Part shown: positions 24,406 to 35,793 of the stretch, piece by piece | How the letters are laid out: each line of letters begins with the position of its first letter | Numbering within the stretch: the first letter of the stretch is position 1 | Assembly: GCA_963678675.1 (NCBI GenBank) | Contig: OY783197.1 | Span: 22,363,934-22,427,933 of the forward strand | DNA from: Xiphydria camelus | Taxonomy: Eukaryota; Arthropoda; Insecta; Hymenoptera; Xiphydriidae | DNA length: 64,000 bases | Direction: 5' to 3' | Made by a program: the position numbers and the translations under genes | Notes under the pieces: generated by a model | The model's input: only the letters and a program-made list of their open reading frames with translations | Told to the model about the DNA's origin: nothing | Database searches by the model: none

Positions 24406-24623
24406 ACACTGAGAAAAAATGATTAGTAACGTTAATCAAACTTTGATTGATATGGGAATAACGAAATATTCTTATTGCGACAACAAATGTTTTGTCGTCA
24501 CAATCAAACATTTTAGAAACATTACGTTGCCATAACCAACATTTATTCGTCGTAACCAAAAATGTTGTTGTCCCAATGAAAATATTTCGTTGTTTGGTAG
24601 ACGTTACTAATCATTTCTTCCCG
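24406..24623. mobile_element. MITE family G, palindromic
   Basis: Starts CACTGAGAAAAAATGATTAG and ends CTAATCATTTCTTCCCG, flanked by TA. The interior alternates ATTGCGACAACAAA-like segments in both orientations. Confidence 0.7.
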
Positions 24624-24658
24624 TATATCTCTGAAACACAAATTCACGCGATGCGTTC

Positions 24659-25231
24659 ATGGAGAAAATAGATTAGTAAAAAATCATGGGAAATCCATGA
24701 ATTTTTACAGTTATTCCTGTAACAGGGCTCCTCGAGGTGAAACACTGAAGTTTTTAATAGGTCACGGTGTATTTTTACAGTTCGTAATAGTTTAATCAGT
24801 TTATATGGTAAAATGTACCAATATTCCATTAATACGTGACAGATATTTACGGGTTTATGTTGTGACGAGCTGTAAAGAGTTCACGGAGAGAAAAATATAG
24901 TTATGACTAAATCGGTGTTTACGTGGGGTGGGGAAATGCAGATTTAATTATTTGGACTAATAATTCACTCGAATGGACTACAATTTGTTTCCTTCAAATA
25001 GCCATTATAATTAAATGTATTAATCGGAGCAACTAATAATCGTTATAGCTAGATTTTTTAGTCAGAGCAACCGATTCTGCATTTCTCCACATGTAAACGC
25101 AGATTTAATTGAATATACCATTTTTCCTCTCACAGAGTACACTGTGTCTATTCAAAAATTCAATGTTTCACCTCGAGGAACTCTGTTACTGTGATTCACT
25201 GTACAACTTTCTAATCCCTTTTCTCCGTGTG
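24659..25231. mobile_element. MITE family E copy interrupted by family B
   Basis: Left part GGAGAAAATAGATTAGT and CTCGAGGTGAAAC. The right part ends CTAATCCCTTTTCTCCGTG. A family B copy occupies 24882-25134. Confidence 0.7.
24882..25134. mobile_element. MITE family B copy nested in family E
   Basis: Starts CACGGAGAGAAAAATATAG and ends CATTTTTCCTCTCA. Inserted at a different position of family E than in the 22391 case. Confidence 0.7.
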
Positions 25232-27142
25232 TTAAGTCTGTAAATATTTCTGACGCACATTCGAATATGTGGTCTCGATGGGGATGAGAGAGCAATGACT
25301 CGTACAGTGGCGTTCGAATTCATCGATCACACCAACGAGAGGATCGAAAAAATATCACGACGCCAATTGAAATCGCGAGCCTCGGCTTAACAGCTGACTA
25401 ACGTTCCATCAATTTCGATCGTTCGATGTTCATTAATTGGGCCGATCGCGCGGCACACGCGTAGGACGGTGCGAGAAAAATATAAAAAATGCACGGCAAC
25501 CCGACATACCGCATAAAATAATTACTCGCGACCACGTGGATGCGTCAAGCCAGGTGTCACTCGCGATTACACGTCGCGTGTTATACACCTCGAGTGTGTA
25601 AATGTTCCTAATGGACGTTTGGTTGTTGCGGCCTCGACGGCTCGGGTGGTGAAAGAGCGACGGGTGGCGGCGGGGGTGTACGGCGGTCGGAACATCGAAT
25701 TATATGCGAATAGTTCAGCGCTTCCGTGCCGTTGTAGGGGTGTGCCCGTTGCAGCGGTGCGAAATTGTTATGAACGGGGTCGCTTGCAATTGTGACCGCC
25801 GCGTTTGTTTCATTTACCGAGCGAGCGGTAGCGCGTTTCGATATTAACGTTGACGCTTCCTACGAAGGACTGCAGACATTGTCGACTGCGGGATGAATTC
25901 GCTTCCACCAGTCCGCTCCGATTCGTCGGAAGGGACGAATTGTGATTTGAGGTTTGAGTTTTAGAGGAGCGCTTGAGAAATGATTAATTAGGACGTAGTT
26001 GTAATTTTTGAATCAATTTTCTAATCACCCCCTGATTATCGTAATAAGCTGTCCTTCTTAGGAGACTATTGGCGATATTCTGAACAAAACTCTAAGCTCT
26101 CTAAGACGCTACATTCTACAGCAAATTAATGGAATAAAAATATTTTTACTTCACATATATATATTCCTAACTTACGCGTTAGGAAATAAAATTTACCATT
26201 TATTGTATGAAAGTATGATCATCTCCCAATTTAATTAATATTTCAGTTTATTCTGGCGTTGAGTCGAGAAGTCTTTTCCGAATTATCTTACAGTGTTTAA
26301 TGATGAAATCACATTAGAAAAAAATGTCTTAATTATATTAATTAATATACAAGGATATATAGATTTCAATAAAACCTTTTATCAAAATTAACGAATGCTT
26401 GTAAATACGTATACTCTTATAAACATTAATAGAATGAAGACATTTTTTTCGTGTGGCTTCATGATAAAAAACTGAAAGATAATTGCAAGAATTTTTATAC
26501 AGAATAGCACTGTAAGCTGACTTTGATTCATATCGACGTAGCATCCAGCTGTTCGATCGTTAAAAATCTCGCGTTGGAAGGATAAAACCCCGTTATAATT
26601 AATAATTTATACTCGAGGAAAAGCGAGAACGATGCCAGAACCAGTCATTCCGAGCGAAAACACCGTCAGCCTATTCGCAACGAGTGAATGCAAAAATTCC
26701 TACCAGTCATTTCTTTACGCTGTACAACGCACATCGGGTATTAGATCAATTTATCGGCGGGTTCGCGCGCGACCCGTACCGTTACGCGGCCTTGATGCGC
26801 GGTTGATTTAACCAACGTTAACGAGCTGTATCGGATCGGAGAAAAACACCAGTTCGCGCTTTGTTCTTGGCAGTGAAACAATTAGAAAGGCGGAGAGAGA
26901 TTGCGCGCGGTGCATCGGATTTGCATGAGAAATGAGAACGAGCGTCGATCGATAACGGATTTCCGCGACGCGAGCGACGAGCGCGGGTATACGGAAGATA
27001 TCTATCGATCGATATCCCGCTTCTATGTGACCTCCTGAGAGTGCAGGTATCACGATACTCGCCAAGAAGCTGTCGCGCGCGCGATTGACAAATAAAAAAA
27101 CGCATTACCATGGACAATAAACCCAGCAGCCTACGCGGAGCG
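25232..27142. other. Intergenic sequence
   Basis: A moderately GC-rich first half and an AT-rich second half; no gene could be supported. Confidence 0.5.
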
Positions 27143-27439
27143 CACGGAGAAAAAGGATTAGTGATTTTTACAGTGAATCCCAATGCCAGAGTTCCTCGAG
27201 GTGAAACGTTGAATTTTTCAATAGACACAGCGTACCTTTTACAGTTCGTAACAGTATAAACTCGTAAGTAACCAACAAATATTAACGGGAGATTGGTACA
27301 TTTTTTGTATAAACTATACTAATACGAACTGTATAAAGTACGCTGTAGTCTATTAAAAATTCTAATATTTCACCTCGAGGAGACCTGTTACAGGGATAAC
27401 CGTAAAAATTCATAGATTTTTCCCACGATTTTTCTCGCG
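27143..27439. mobile_element. MITE family E copy
   Basis: Starts CACGGAGAAAAAGGATTAGT. The right end (CCACGATTTTTCTCGCG) is slightly degenerate. Confidence 0.7.
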
Positions 27440-28715
27440 TAGGTATATCGCTCTCCGACGTATCGTCCCTATCTCGAAGCCGGAGCCTCCAAGCGAAACG
27501 AGATCTGGAAGGATACAATCGTTGACATCAACCGCTTCTCTTTCCCGGGGGGAGCTAAACCAAAGGCTCTCCGCACTCACTCCTCCTCGCCATTGTTTAG
27601 GATATCGAATCATCCCTCCGAAACGTCTGACCGAACATCGAATTCCACCCTGATTCCTGATTGTGGAGGCGATCCCACGGGCAGGACGCGCGCTATACAG
27701 AGAGTACGGGGTTTCCTTCTTCTCCTTTATTTCACTCTCCGCACATCCGCCTCGGTACACCGCGTGCACTACCGCTCGGTCGACGCTGCGAGCTTCTCGA
27801 ATCGTACAAAGGCGCCGTCGCGCGGCGATCCTGATGAAAAATCGACGGATCTTCCTCCGCGGGGAGGAACAGCGTATCGAGCCGGCGCGGCGAGAACCTC
27901 CCTCGAAGTGAATTTATCTCGACGGAGCGCGGTTGAGCCTCTGTGGAATTCCTCGGCTGCATACAAACCGGCGCGGTGCATTGATTAAAAACCGAGATTA
28001 AAGGAATGACGGCTGGCCGATCCCCCCCGTGGCGCGTGACAAAGGGGAGGGAAGTGTACAGAGATATCTCGGTAACGCCGCGACGGTTGCGGAGAATACT
28101 CAGCTGATTGCACAGCGGAGTTGAAGCAATTTCCTACAATTACAGACCGCCTCGAGATCCCTCCGCGCATTGTCCGCACAATGGACCTCAAAATCGAAGC
28201 CAGGCCGGTCCGAGCTTTCAAGGAGGCATTATACGCGAGAACGGTCAAGGCGCAACGAAGCTCCGTTGCTCGGGGCCATTAGGATCGAACGGGACCGGTG
28301 TGAGACGTTCCAATTATGTATTTCCCGCGACGGATCTAATTAGAGGTTTCCCCCGTCGGTGGAAACTTTCTTTATCGAGGATGTTCGTTATCCGGGTTCG
28401 AGTGACGCGAATATTCTCGGGGAATTCTATAAGCATCGTGTGGCCTACGTTTGATAAATCGATTCTGGATGGCGGAATACGACGTGTGGGTTGTTTAGAG
28501 ACGGCGGAGGCCAACGAGGTGGAAAGATGGCGAAAAGGCGGAAATTCTGCGTCTTCGTGAGGTGGGTGGCTTTTACCGTATACGGGGTAGAGGTCGGATT
28601 GCTTCGAGTTTTTGAGACCGTGATGTTTTCGAGAGGATGCACCCTCAAGTTTTCTCGGTTTGGAGATAAGGAAGCGTGGATTAGAATTTATTTTTTGTCG
28701 CTACTGCGGAAATTA
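27440..28715. other. Intergenic, CpG-rich sequence
   Basis: Many overlapping open frames on both strands reflect few stop codons in GC-rich DNA. None has a signal peptide, splice pattern or family motif that I recognise. Confidence 0.4.
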
Positions 28716-28984
28716 CAGTGAGAAAAATAACCGTGGACAATTTAATCAAAATCCTGGAGAGCTTAACCAAGCCGTTTGATGAAATATAGATTCTCTCCGT
28801 CTGTTTGGTTACACTGACCATTTTCTGGTTAGAATAATTAAATATATAGTTACAATAATTCTCACTACATTATTAGTTATTGTAACTATGTGTTTAATTA
28901 TTTAAATACTGATTTTGATTACAATAATGAAATTCATTTAACCAGATGCATTTTTCCATTTTAACCAAGTTATTTTTCTCAGTG
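28716..28984. mobile_element. MITE family A copy, best preserved
   Basis: Starts CAGTGAGAAAAATAACC and ends AAGTTATTTTTCTCAGTG, flanked by TA. It lies just downstream of the 186-residue cuticle gene. Confidence 0.75.
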
Positions 28985-29233
28985 TACGTATCGGAGAAAT
29001 AATGAAATATAAGGAAAAGAACAGGGTGAAAAAATCGTAAAAGTCAGACATTATGGATCATCATGGGATACTTTTACTACATATGCGAAGTATTGTTATA
29101 TACACACACAAAATACGTGATGACGTCGAGAAAAGAGGTAGGAGCAACGTTGAGAGATCATCGCTTGGTCGATATTCTTGAGGTCCGGTCGGTTGGAGAG
29201 ATCAGTTTTGAGGTTCTCGACGGAAGTCGACGA

Positions 29234-29887
29234 TTACCAGTGTCCGCCGGCGTATCCGCGAGCGATTCCTCCGTGTCCGGCAGCTCCGGTAGTGATGCTT
29301 CCCGAGGGTCCAGCGATTACAGCCGGGGCAGCGATGGGACCAGCGACGGCGGCAGGTCCAGCAGCGGGACCAGCCAGGACAGCTCCGTGAGCACCTGGAG
29401 AACAAAATTGTGATCGAATGTTGCATCAGCTCCGTACATTCGCGTACATTATATCTCCATTAATAATTCCCCGAGGGATCGACTTACCCCATCCGCCGTG
29501 TCCCCAGGCGGAACCACCCCAAGCGGGACTAGCAGCTCCCCATGCGGGACCAGCGGCTCCCCATGCGGGACCAGCGACTCCCCATGCGGGACCAGCGAGT
29601 CCCCAAGCGGGACCAGCGAGACCGTGACCTCCGACAACGCTACCGGAAACGACGGACGGTCCAGCCACGGAACCGGTGACTACCGCACCACCATCGACCG
29701 CTCCGGAGATGCGAGCCGGTCCGGCCGCCGGTCCAGCGAGAGCAGCGGGTCCAACGGCTGGTCCAGCCAGGGACGCGGGTCCCAACACTGGTCCCGCCAA
29801 CGCTGCACCCGGTCCCCAGTGACCGGATGGCGCGGCTGCCGCTACCGACAGGGCTGCTACCAGGACGACTACGAAGAGCTTGTACAT
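29234..29887 (-). CDS. Apidermin-like cuticle protein, 186 residues, two exons
   Basis: Exon 1 runs 29887-29488 and exon 2 runs 29394-29234 (stop TAA). The intron is phase 1, with donor GTAAGT and acceptor TTCTCCAG. The start was chosen at MYKLFVVVLVAALSVAAAAP, a clear signal peptide just below a TATA box; upstream in-frame codons are leader. Residues 27-86 are six tandem ten-residue repeats (type ASLAGPAVGP). Residues 90-124 are five seven-residue repeats (AGPAWG plus a variable hydrophobic residue). The last exon has VIAGPSGSITTG and ends in GGHW. No cysteine is present. The closest relative is the plus-strand gene at 33423-34067, nearly identical over the first 87 residues but without the seven-residue block. 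The role is presumably structural, in cuticle. Confidence 0.9.
29516..29620 (-). repeat. Coding minisatellite, five 21-nt units
   Basis: Five tandem units encode the AGPAWG heptapeptides of the 186-residue cuticle protein. Units differ at one or a few bases, suggesting recent expansion by slippage or unequal exchange. Confidence 0.85.
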
Positions 29888-29970
29888 GACGGCTGCTGTT
29901 GGTTTCTCGGCTTGTCGTTCGGTGAGTGCTGTCGTTGGTGATGTGCTGCCGACTCGAAGCGAGATCGAAG

Positions 29971-29978
29971 CTTTTATA
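29971..29978 (-). promoter_or_regulatory. TATA box (TATAAAAG)
   Basis: It lies 84-91 nt before the start codon of the 186-residue cuticle gene on the minus strand. The paralogue at 33423 has the same box at a similar but shorter distance. Confidence 0.65.
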
Positions 29979-30344
29979 CGGGGCCATTGTCTGCTCCCCG
30001 GCGACCTCGGGCAGGGCGGGGCAGAACACGCCAAACATTCTCCCGTACCGTAGGCTTATCAGTTATAGATTCTGCGTTAGTATCACCTCGAATGCTAACG
30101 CGTCGACGCGAGACCCGTCCTACGAGTAGGACGTCACGGGTCAAGGAGTCAGGGAAAATTGTCTCGGCGTTTCTGGTGTCGCGCGGAACAGGATGGGGTA
30201 AAATTGTCGAAGAGTCGAAATTTTGGCAGGAGTTAGAAATATATATATATATATTTTTTTTTATTTTTCATACAAAATAACGTGACTTTTCGTTATGAAT
30301 TATTAATTGATTCATTAAAATGTCCCCATCAAATCTAAATGCTA

Positions 30345-30633
30345 CACTGAGAGATATAATTGGCGCTAATAAAATATTTTTCTCAATCAAAAACACGATA
30401 TTATTCCAGGATACGTTGATGGTTTACTTCGTGCAAGAAAATATAATATTTGATAGGCTTGAATAATTTTTTTTTTCGATCAGGAAAAATGTATTGTCCC
30501 GACAAAGATATTTATGAATCAAGAATATATACCTATTCTTCGACCAAAAATTTGTATTCTTGGCCTTTTTGTAGATTACATGTTCTTAGCTCAAGAAGTA
30601 TTTTTTTAATACTAGCAATTATTTCTCTTAGTG
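30345..30633. mobile_element. MITE family D copy
   Basis: Starts after TA with CACTGAGAGATATAATTGGC and ends CAATTATTTCTCTTAGTG before TA. Confidence 0.7.
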
Positions 30634-30635
30634 TA

Positions 30636-30896
30636 GTGTCAAAAGATATTTTTTGAATCTAGAACGTATGATCTTAAAAATTGTTAAGAATACAGATTCT
30701 TGGTCGAAGAGAGAGCATGCATTTTTGATTCACAAATACCTTCGTTGTGACAAGAAATTCTTCCTGCGCAAAATAAACTAGTCGAGCTTATCAAATATTG
30801 CATGAAGAAAACCATGGTGGGATTCTGTAATTATATCACGTTCTCAATTAAAGAAAACATTTCTTCGGCACCAGCAATTATTTCTCTAAGCGTAGC
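30636..30896. mobile_element. MITE family D copy, opposite orientation
   Basis: It shares GAAAACATTTCTT, the ATTCTTGGTCGAAG segment and the end CAATTATTTCTCT with the neighbouring copy but in the reverse arrangement, making a back-to-back pair between the two head-to-head cuticle genes. Confidence 0.55.
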
Positions 30897-31441
30897 GCCA
30901 AGTAAAGTAAAAAGATTCCACGCAAAAATTCTATTTACAATCTAATGAGCGCTGATAATACGGGTAGATAAGGGACACACGCATACGTATATCAATCCAA
31001 TTCCAGAAGCCATATAACGCCGTATTAAACCGACGTAGGTAAGCTGTGAAAAACAAGGTCCAGATTCCACGGATTGATTGATCCATACAATATGAATACG
31101 GAGGGGCAGCCGAACGTGCACTCACACATACGCACGTATAGCGATACGCACGCGCGGGCAGGATTGCCTATTGTGTCGTTGCATTTGAAATACCCGTTTA
31201 GGCGAGGCACGCGCGCTGCCTTACCCACGCGTCAGGGTTCCGTCGAAGGCAGAGACGTAATATACGGCCGCGTATACGTGCCGCTATCGGGCTCAAGTTC
31301 GCAATGGGTCGGCGATCTTACGAGTCATTGGCGCATAAATCATTTCGAATCTATTAACATGGCGTTTCCTGACTTTTCTAGATAAGCCAACTATGTCTCC
31401 CCGATCGAGGCGGATGCATTTCTTAGATTCAAAATATGAGC

Positions 31442-31695
31442 CCTGGCAAAAAAAATTGTATATATATTGTATATGATCCATATGTGGTTTTTGTCATATG
31501 TGGATTATATTGTATATTATTAAATCATATTATGATTTCTGTATTAACCGTATAAGGACTATATATAAATTGTTGAATGATTGTATAATCCATTTATAGT
31601 GTGTACCTATATGTGATTAATATATAAATCATTTATAATCCACATACATATATGAGCAAAACCATGTGTATGGATTATATAGAACTTTTCCGCCT
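31442..31695. mobile_element. AT-rich fold-back element
   Basis: An interior of TATATA, CATATGTGG and ATCCATAT segments in both orientations. The ends (CCTGGCAAAA and TTTTCCGCC) resemble those of the element at 36210-36518. Confidence 0.5.
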
Positions 31696-33362
31696 TGAAG
31701 ACGCGACGATGAATCTCACGGAGGACGATGATTGCTTAAATGAGCTTGAGAGTCAACAGAGAGTCACATTTTCTAACCAATGATGTTTACGGAAAATTAT
31801 CACTATATTTGGTACATTTATTTCACTAGTTTTTCCACAATTACTCATTTTCAAGAAGAAATAATTTTTTTCTTCGAAATCTACGTGCCATACCTACTAC
31901 ATTTCTCGAAATAGAATTGGCTTAGGCTGCGACTTGAATTAATAAAAATATTGTTATTATAATAGCATGGCCGCCACCATATATCAAATTATCTGCTAGC
32001 AGTAATTGTATTAGTTTCCGATTTCATTACCCTTGCATGGTGGTTATGATTTCTGAAGATAACTTCGGTCCATTTTTATATGAAAAGTTCCTTCAATTTA
32101 CGATTTTCGTTTTGATTACAGAGAAAGAGTAGTGAAATAACTTCTAGTTACTCTTCTAGGAAAAATTAGGTTCCACATTTTCCCAGAAGAGAACACTAGT
32201 TGTACTTCACAGTAACCTATAGAGCCGTTTAACGTACCGGTGGTCGTTTGGCGGGCGACATGACACGGATGACGACTCGATCTACTTATGAATATGTGAT
32301 GGGCAGAAGAGGGTGCGCGAACCCATCCCCTGTGGGATTGACTGATGGGCGGATTCGATTATCCGTTTATATCCGGAATTACGCTTGGTCCTCACTACCG
32401 CCTTCATTGCTATTCCGAGAAAGAGGATTAATAAAGTCGTTTATAAGCGGGATGTCGTCTGATTGGACTAGGAATAACAGCGTGATCGAGCAATAGCAGG
32501 ATCGATGCCCTCGATTAGACTGTAATTACAGGAATTACTCGTAATCGTTGTTACTGAAGTACTGCTTTCAAGATTTTTTAATGTTGAATGATAAAACGAC
32601 GCATAAATAAATGTCGACGTCATTGAGAAAGCAATTGTCCTCGGATAACAATGAGGATAATTCATCGCGAAGGCTTCTTTATTAAGCTTCTTCGTTAAGA
32701 AGCATTTCCATTTACGAAAAGAATCGTCTAGAGCGCTCGGATTATGCAATTGTAGCGAACAACGGATACCCCTCCGTTCGCCTTGCAGCAAGTGCACGTT
32801 CTTCGGGTTCTTCTTTAACAATGAAGATAATCCGTTGATAATGCTTCGACGAGTACGAGCTCCTCGTTTTAGAGCAATTATTGCCTCGTCGTAATTCAAT
32901 CTCCAGATAAAGTAGTGTCAGGATTATTATTCCAATTATAGTCTTTGTGTTTCCGATTTGATGGAATTCTCATTCTTTGTCCTAATTAGATTTCTTCTCC
33001 AAAGAGGATCTAATTTTTAGATGCGAGGGTCTACATATAGTCAAAGTGACGAAATGTCACGCCTCCTTAAAGCATCTCAAAATTTCGTTCAACTGCATTC
33101 TTCTGGAAACACGATCCCCGAATTTAGCTCCTCCAGCGAGCAAGAAAAATCACTTCTCGAATCAGATGTTCGACGTGTCGTCGAAGAATTTCGCTCAAAA
33201 TGTCAGCGAACTGCGTCGCGCGTTATTGCATCAGCCTCTCCCGATATTTTTAACGCGCCCCACTTTTTTTCCAGATGACAATGTTACGAACCAGGAGTTT
33301 GCCTGGCAGCCCCGCCCTTACTCCGGGTTAATGTAGCGACCCACATGCACAGGTTGCCCGTC
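31696..33362. other. Intergenic sequence between the head-to-head cuticle genes
   Basis: No gene seen. Open frames at 32468-32899 and 33021-33336 lack supporting signals. Regulatory sequence shared by the two cuticle genes could lie here. Confidence 0.4.
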
Positions 33363-33370
33363 TATAAAAG
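33363..33370 (+). promoter_or_regulatory. TATA box (TATAAAAG)
   Basis: The box lies 53-60 nt before the start codon of the 142-residue cuticle gene, so the leader is only about 25-30 nt. Confidence 0.65.
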
Positions 33371-33422
33371 CTCACTTTAACGCAGCTTCCAGCACAACGC
33401 GTATCCGAGTAGCGCAGTAACC

Positions 33423-34067
33423 ATGTACAGCTTGATATCGTTGGTCGTGGCGGCGACAATTTCCGCTGCAGCAGCCGCACCGTCAGGTTTGTGGGCCGCA
33501 CCTGGCGCGGCTTTGGCCGGTCCCGTTTTGGGTTCGGCATCTCTGGCTGGACCGGCGGTTGGAGCGGCGGCTCTTGCTGGTTCCGCCGCGGGACCGGCTC
33601 GTCTGTCCGGCGCGGTTCACGGCGGAGCTACTGTTACCGGTGCCGTTGCGGGACCATCGGTAGTTTCCGGTAGCGTCGTTGGAGGAACTCTCGAGACCGA
33701 GCCTTCCTTGGGATGGGGAGCTCCGGCTGCTGGACTGGGTTGGCCTGCTTCTCCTCTCGCGTATGGTGAGTGGAATTATATTTCATGGATTAAATTTACG
33801 AAATCAAAGGAAACTGAAAGGGTTTTTCATGGAACATAAAAAAAACGGTAACTCTCCCTTGAAGTACGTTAGCAGATTAGACGAGTCCCTGGTGAATTTA
33901 TGAATATTTTTTCACATCGGAATCGTTACATTCTTCTAAAAATTTCTACAACGCGTTCATTGTTGTTTATTTTTGTTCCAGGGCCAGCCGCAGCCCTCGC
34001 CGCTAATGTCGGTGGACCAGCCTGGATCGCCGGTCCTTCCGGTGCGATTACCGCCGGTCACTGGTAA
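33423..34067 (+). CDS. Apidermin-like cuticle protein, 142 residues, two exons
   Basis: Exon 1 is 33423-33765 and exon 2 is 33982-34067 (stop TAA). The intron is phase 1, with donor GTGAGT and acceptor TTGTTCCAG. Residues 1-19 are the signal peptide (MYSLISLVVAATISAAAAA). Residues 28-87 hold six ten-residue repeats aligning one for one with those of the minus-strand gene at 29234-29887. A short Trp/Gly/Pro segment (GWGAPAAGLGWPASP) stands where the paralogue has its heptapeptides. The last exon is short and ends WIAGPSGAITAGHW, so this copy lacks the extra Gly-rich tail after GPSG. No cysteine. A TATA box lies 53-60 nt upstream. The pair is head to head with starts about 3.5 kb apart, consistent with an inverted duplication. 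Presumed cuticle structural protein. Confidence 0.9.
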
Positions 34068-34772
34068 CGAAATCTACCCGAGTCTCAGAAGAATACGCAT
34101 CTATTACGCATAATCTCCAGGAACTCGCTGACCTGCTCACTCGATTACTCTACCCACCTCTGTACCGACCACACCTCATCTTATATTTCAATGCATCGTA
34201 TAGAATCGGTTGGCGGTACAAATTATCATCCATTGTATAATGCATAGTTGCAGTCAGCGAGATTTCTCGACTGACCCGGCCGACCGTTGATACGATGAAG
34301 AGAAATATAAGAACAATCTAATATTGATCTCAAGTGCCTATTTCGCGATGCTCAAATGTACGCGAAAGGTGCGTTGCGTGCACGCACATCCCTTGCCATA
34401 TAAACGCTCGTACAATCGTATGAATGTTATATAATCAAACACGTTGCATTTGTACATGTAAATCGAATATACGATTTTTGCACTGATCCACGTACATATA
34501 TACGCGATCCCGTTGTTGACCTATTTCTGCCCTCCTTAGTGCTCGCTTGGGTAGGCGGTCGATTATAAGTGGGTGACCTTTAGGAATTTGTGGAGGTTCG
34601 GTGCACTCTCACAATGCAGCCACAATGGAGCGGTGATGAAATGAAAGATTGCACAGTCTCGTTTCTACTATGCACCGATGCAACGTTGGTGTCGTTAGAT
34701 TCGCCGCGGTGAAACGCGTCTTAACGCTTGGGTTTCCCACGTTGTTCGTCTGTCAAAAACTCGTTGGCATTA

Positions 34773-35107
34773 TCAAATTTTTTCTATTAATTTTAGAATG
34801 AAAGGGTGTTTAGAAAATCGATGATTTGAAAAAGTCACGGCAATAACGTAACAATTCCAGTTAAACTGGATGGCAGACAAAGGGTTTAATGCTGAATATT
34901 TTTCTTCTTCGAAGGTCTGTCGATAAGACGTCAAACATTTTCAAATTCTTTCTATTAATTTTAGAATAAAAAGAATTTATAGAATCGATGATTTGAAAGA
35001 GTCATGGTAGTAACGTAACGATTCCAGTTAAACTGAATAACGAACAAAGAGCTTTATGCTGAATATTTTTCTTCTTCGAAGGTCGATCGATAAGACATCA
35101 AGAATTT
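34773..35107. repeat. Tandem duplication, two units of about 167 bp
   Basis: Two consecutive units share TCTATTAATTTTAGAAT, ATCGATGATTTGAAA, TTCCAGTTAAACTG and GCTGAATATTTTTCTTCTTC. They lie between two cuticle genes. Confidence 0.8.
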
Positions 35108-35582
35108 GTGATTTTAACACGCAGCGGTAGTCGTGCGGAATTTACAAGCACTGCCCAGCTAATCACGTGTCGCGCGTGTCACGTACGCTATCGCGAATGA
35201 CCGATTCTGACGACAGTAAGTCACGCCTCAGAACAACCTTACCCTTTATGACCACAGGACATAGGTACCTAGATATAGAGGTCCGTACCTCTGATATCTC
35301 GACCGCAACTGGATACCCGCCTATGCGTATCTAAGCGTCAGTCGGCGCATATTGATTTGCTTATCAGTGTGTTGTCTGGAAAAATTCGTGCACACAGTAG
35401 CTAAAGACAGACGTGGTAATTATATGTATCACTCGCTTATCAATCACTCGATCTCCGCGTTACGCATACACAAAGTAATAATAAATAGTTAGAATAAAAT
35501 TTATGACGAATAGTTTTATTCGGGGGAGGAATATCAATCTAGATATATTCTTGCATTATTTTCAGTAAAAAATATTCATTTA

Positions 35583-35588
35583 TTTATT
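35583..35588 (-). terminator. Likely polyadenylation signal AATAAA
   Basis: It reads AATAAA on the minus strand, about 206 nt after the stop of the 208-residue cuticle gene. Confidence 0.4.
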
Positions 35589-35793
35589 CCACGTGTACAA
35601 ATTCAACGTGCTATACCTATACACATGTACAAAGGTAGAACACCGAGCCTTAGAGTCTGAGATAATTTTTAAAAGGACGTTGTGTGAAGTATCGAAGGAT
35701 AAGGGGACAGTGTGATGGGCTCGCTTTCAGAGGCAGAGTGAGATTGGCAGTGTTGTTTCTACACAATTCGCATACGCGAAGAGATCCTTGAAG

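Noticed and set aside
29498..29941. Plus-strand Ser/Gly/Thr-rich open frame
   Set aside because: Complement of exon 1 of the 186-residue cuticle gene; its repeats are the antisense of the decapeptides.
32468..32899. Minus-strand frame of 143 codons
   Set aside because: No signal peptide, domain, promoter or splice support; composition looks like ordinary intergenic DNA.
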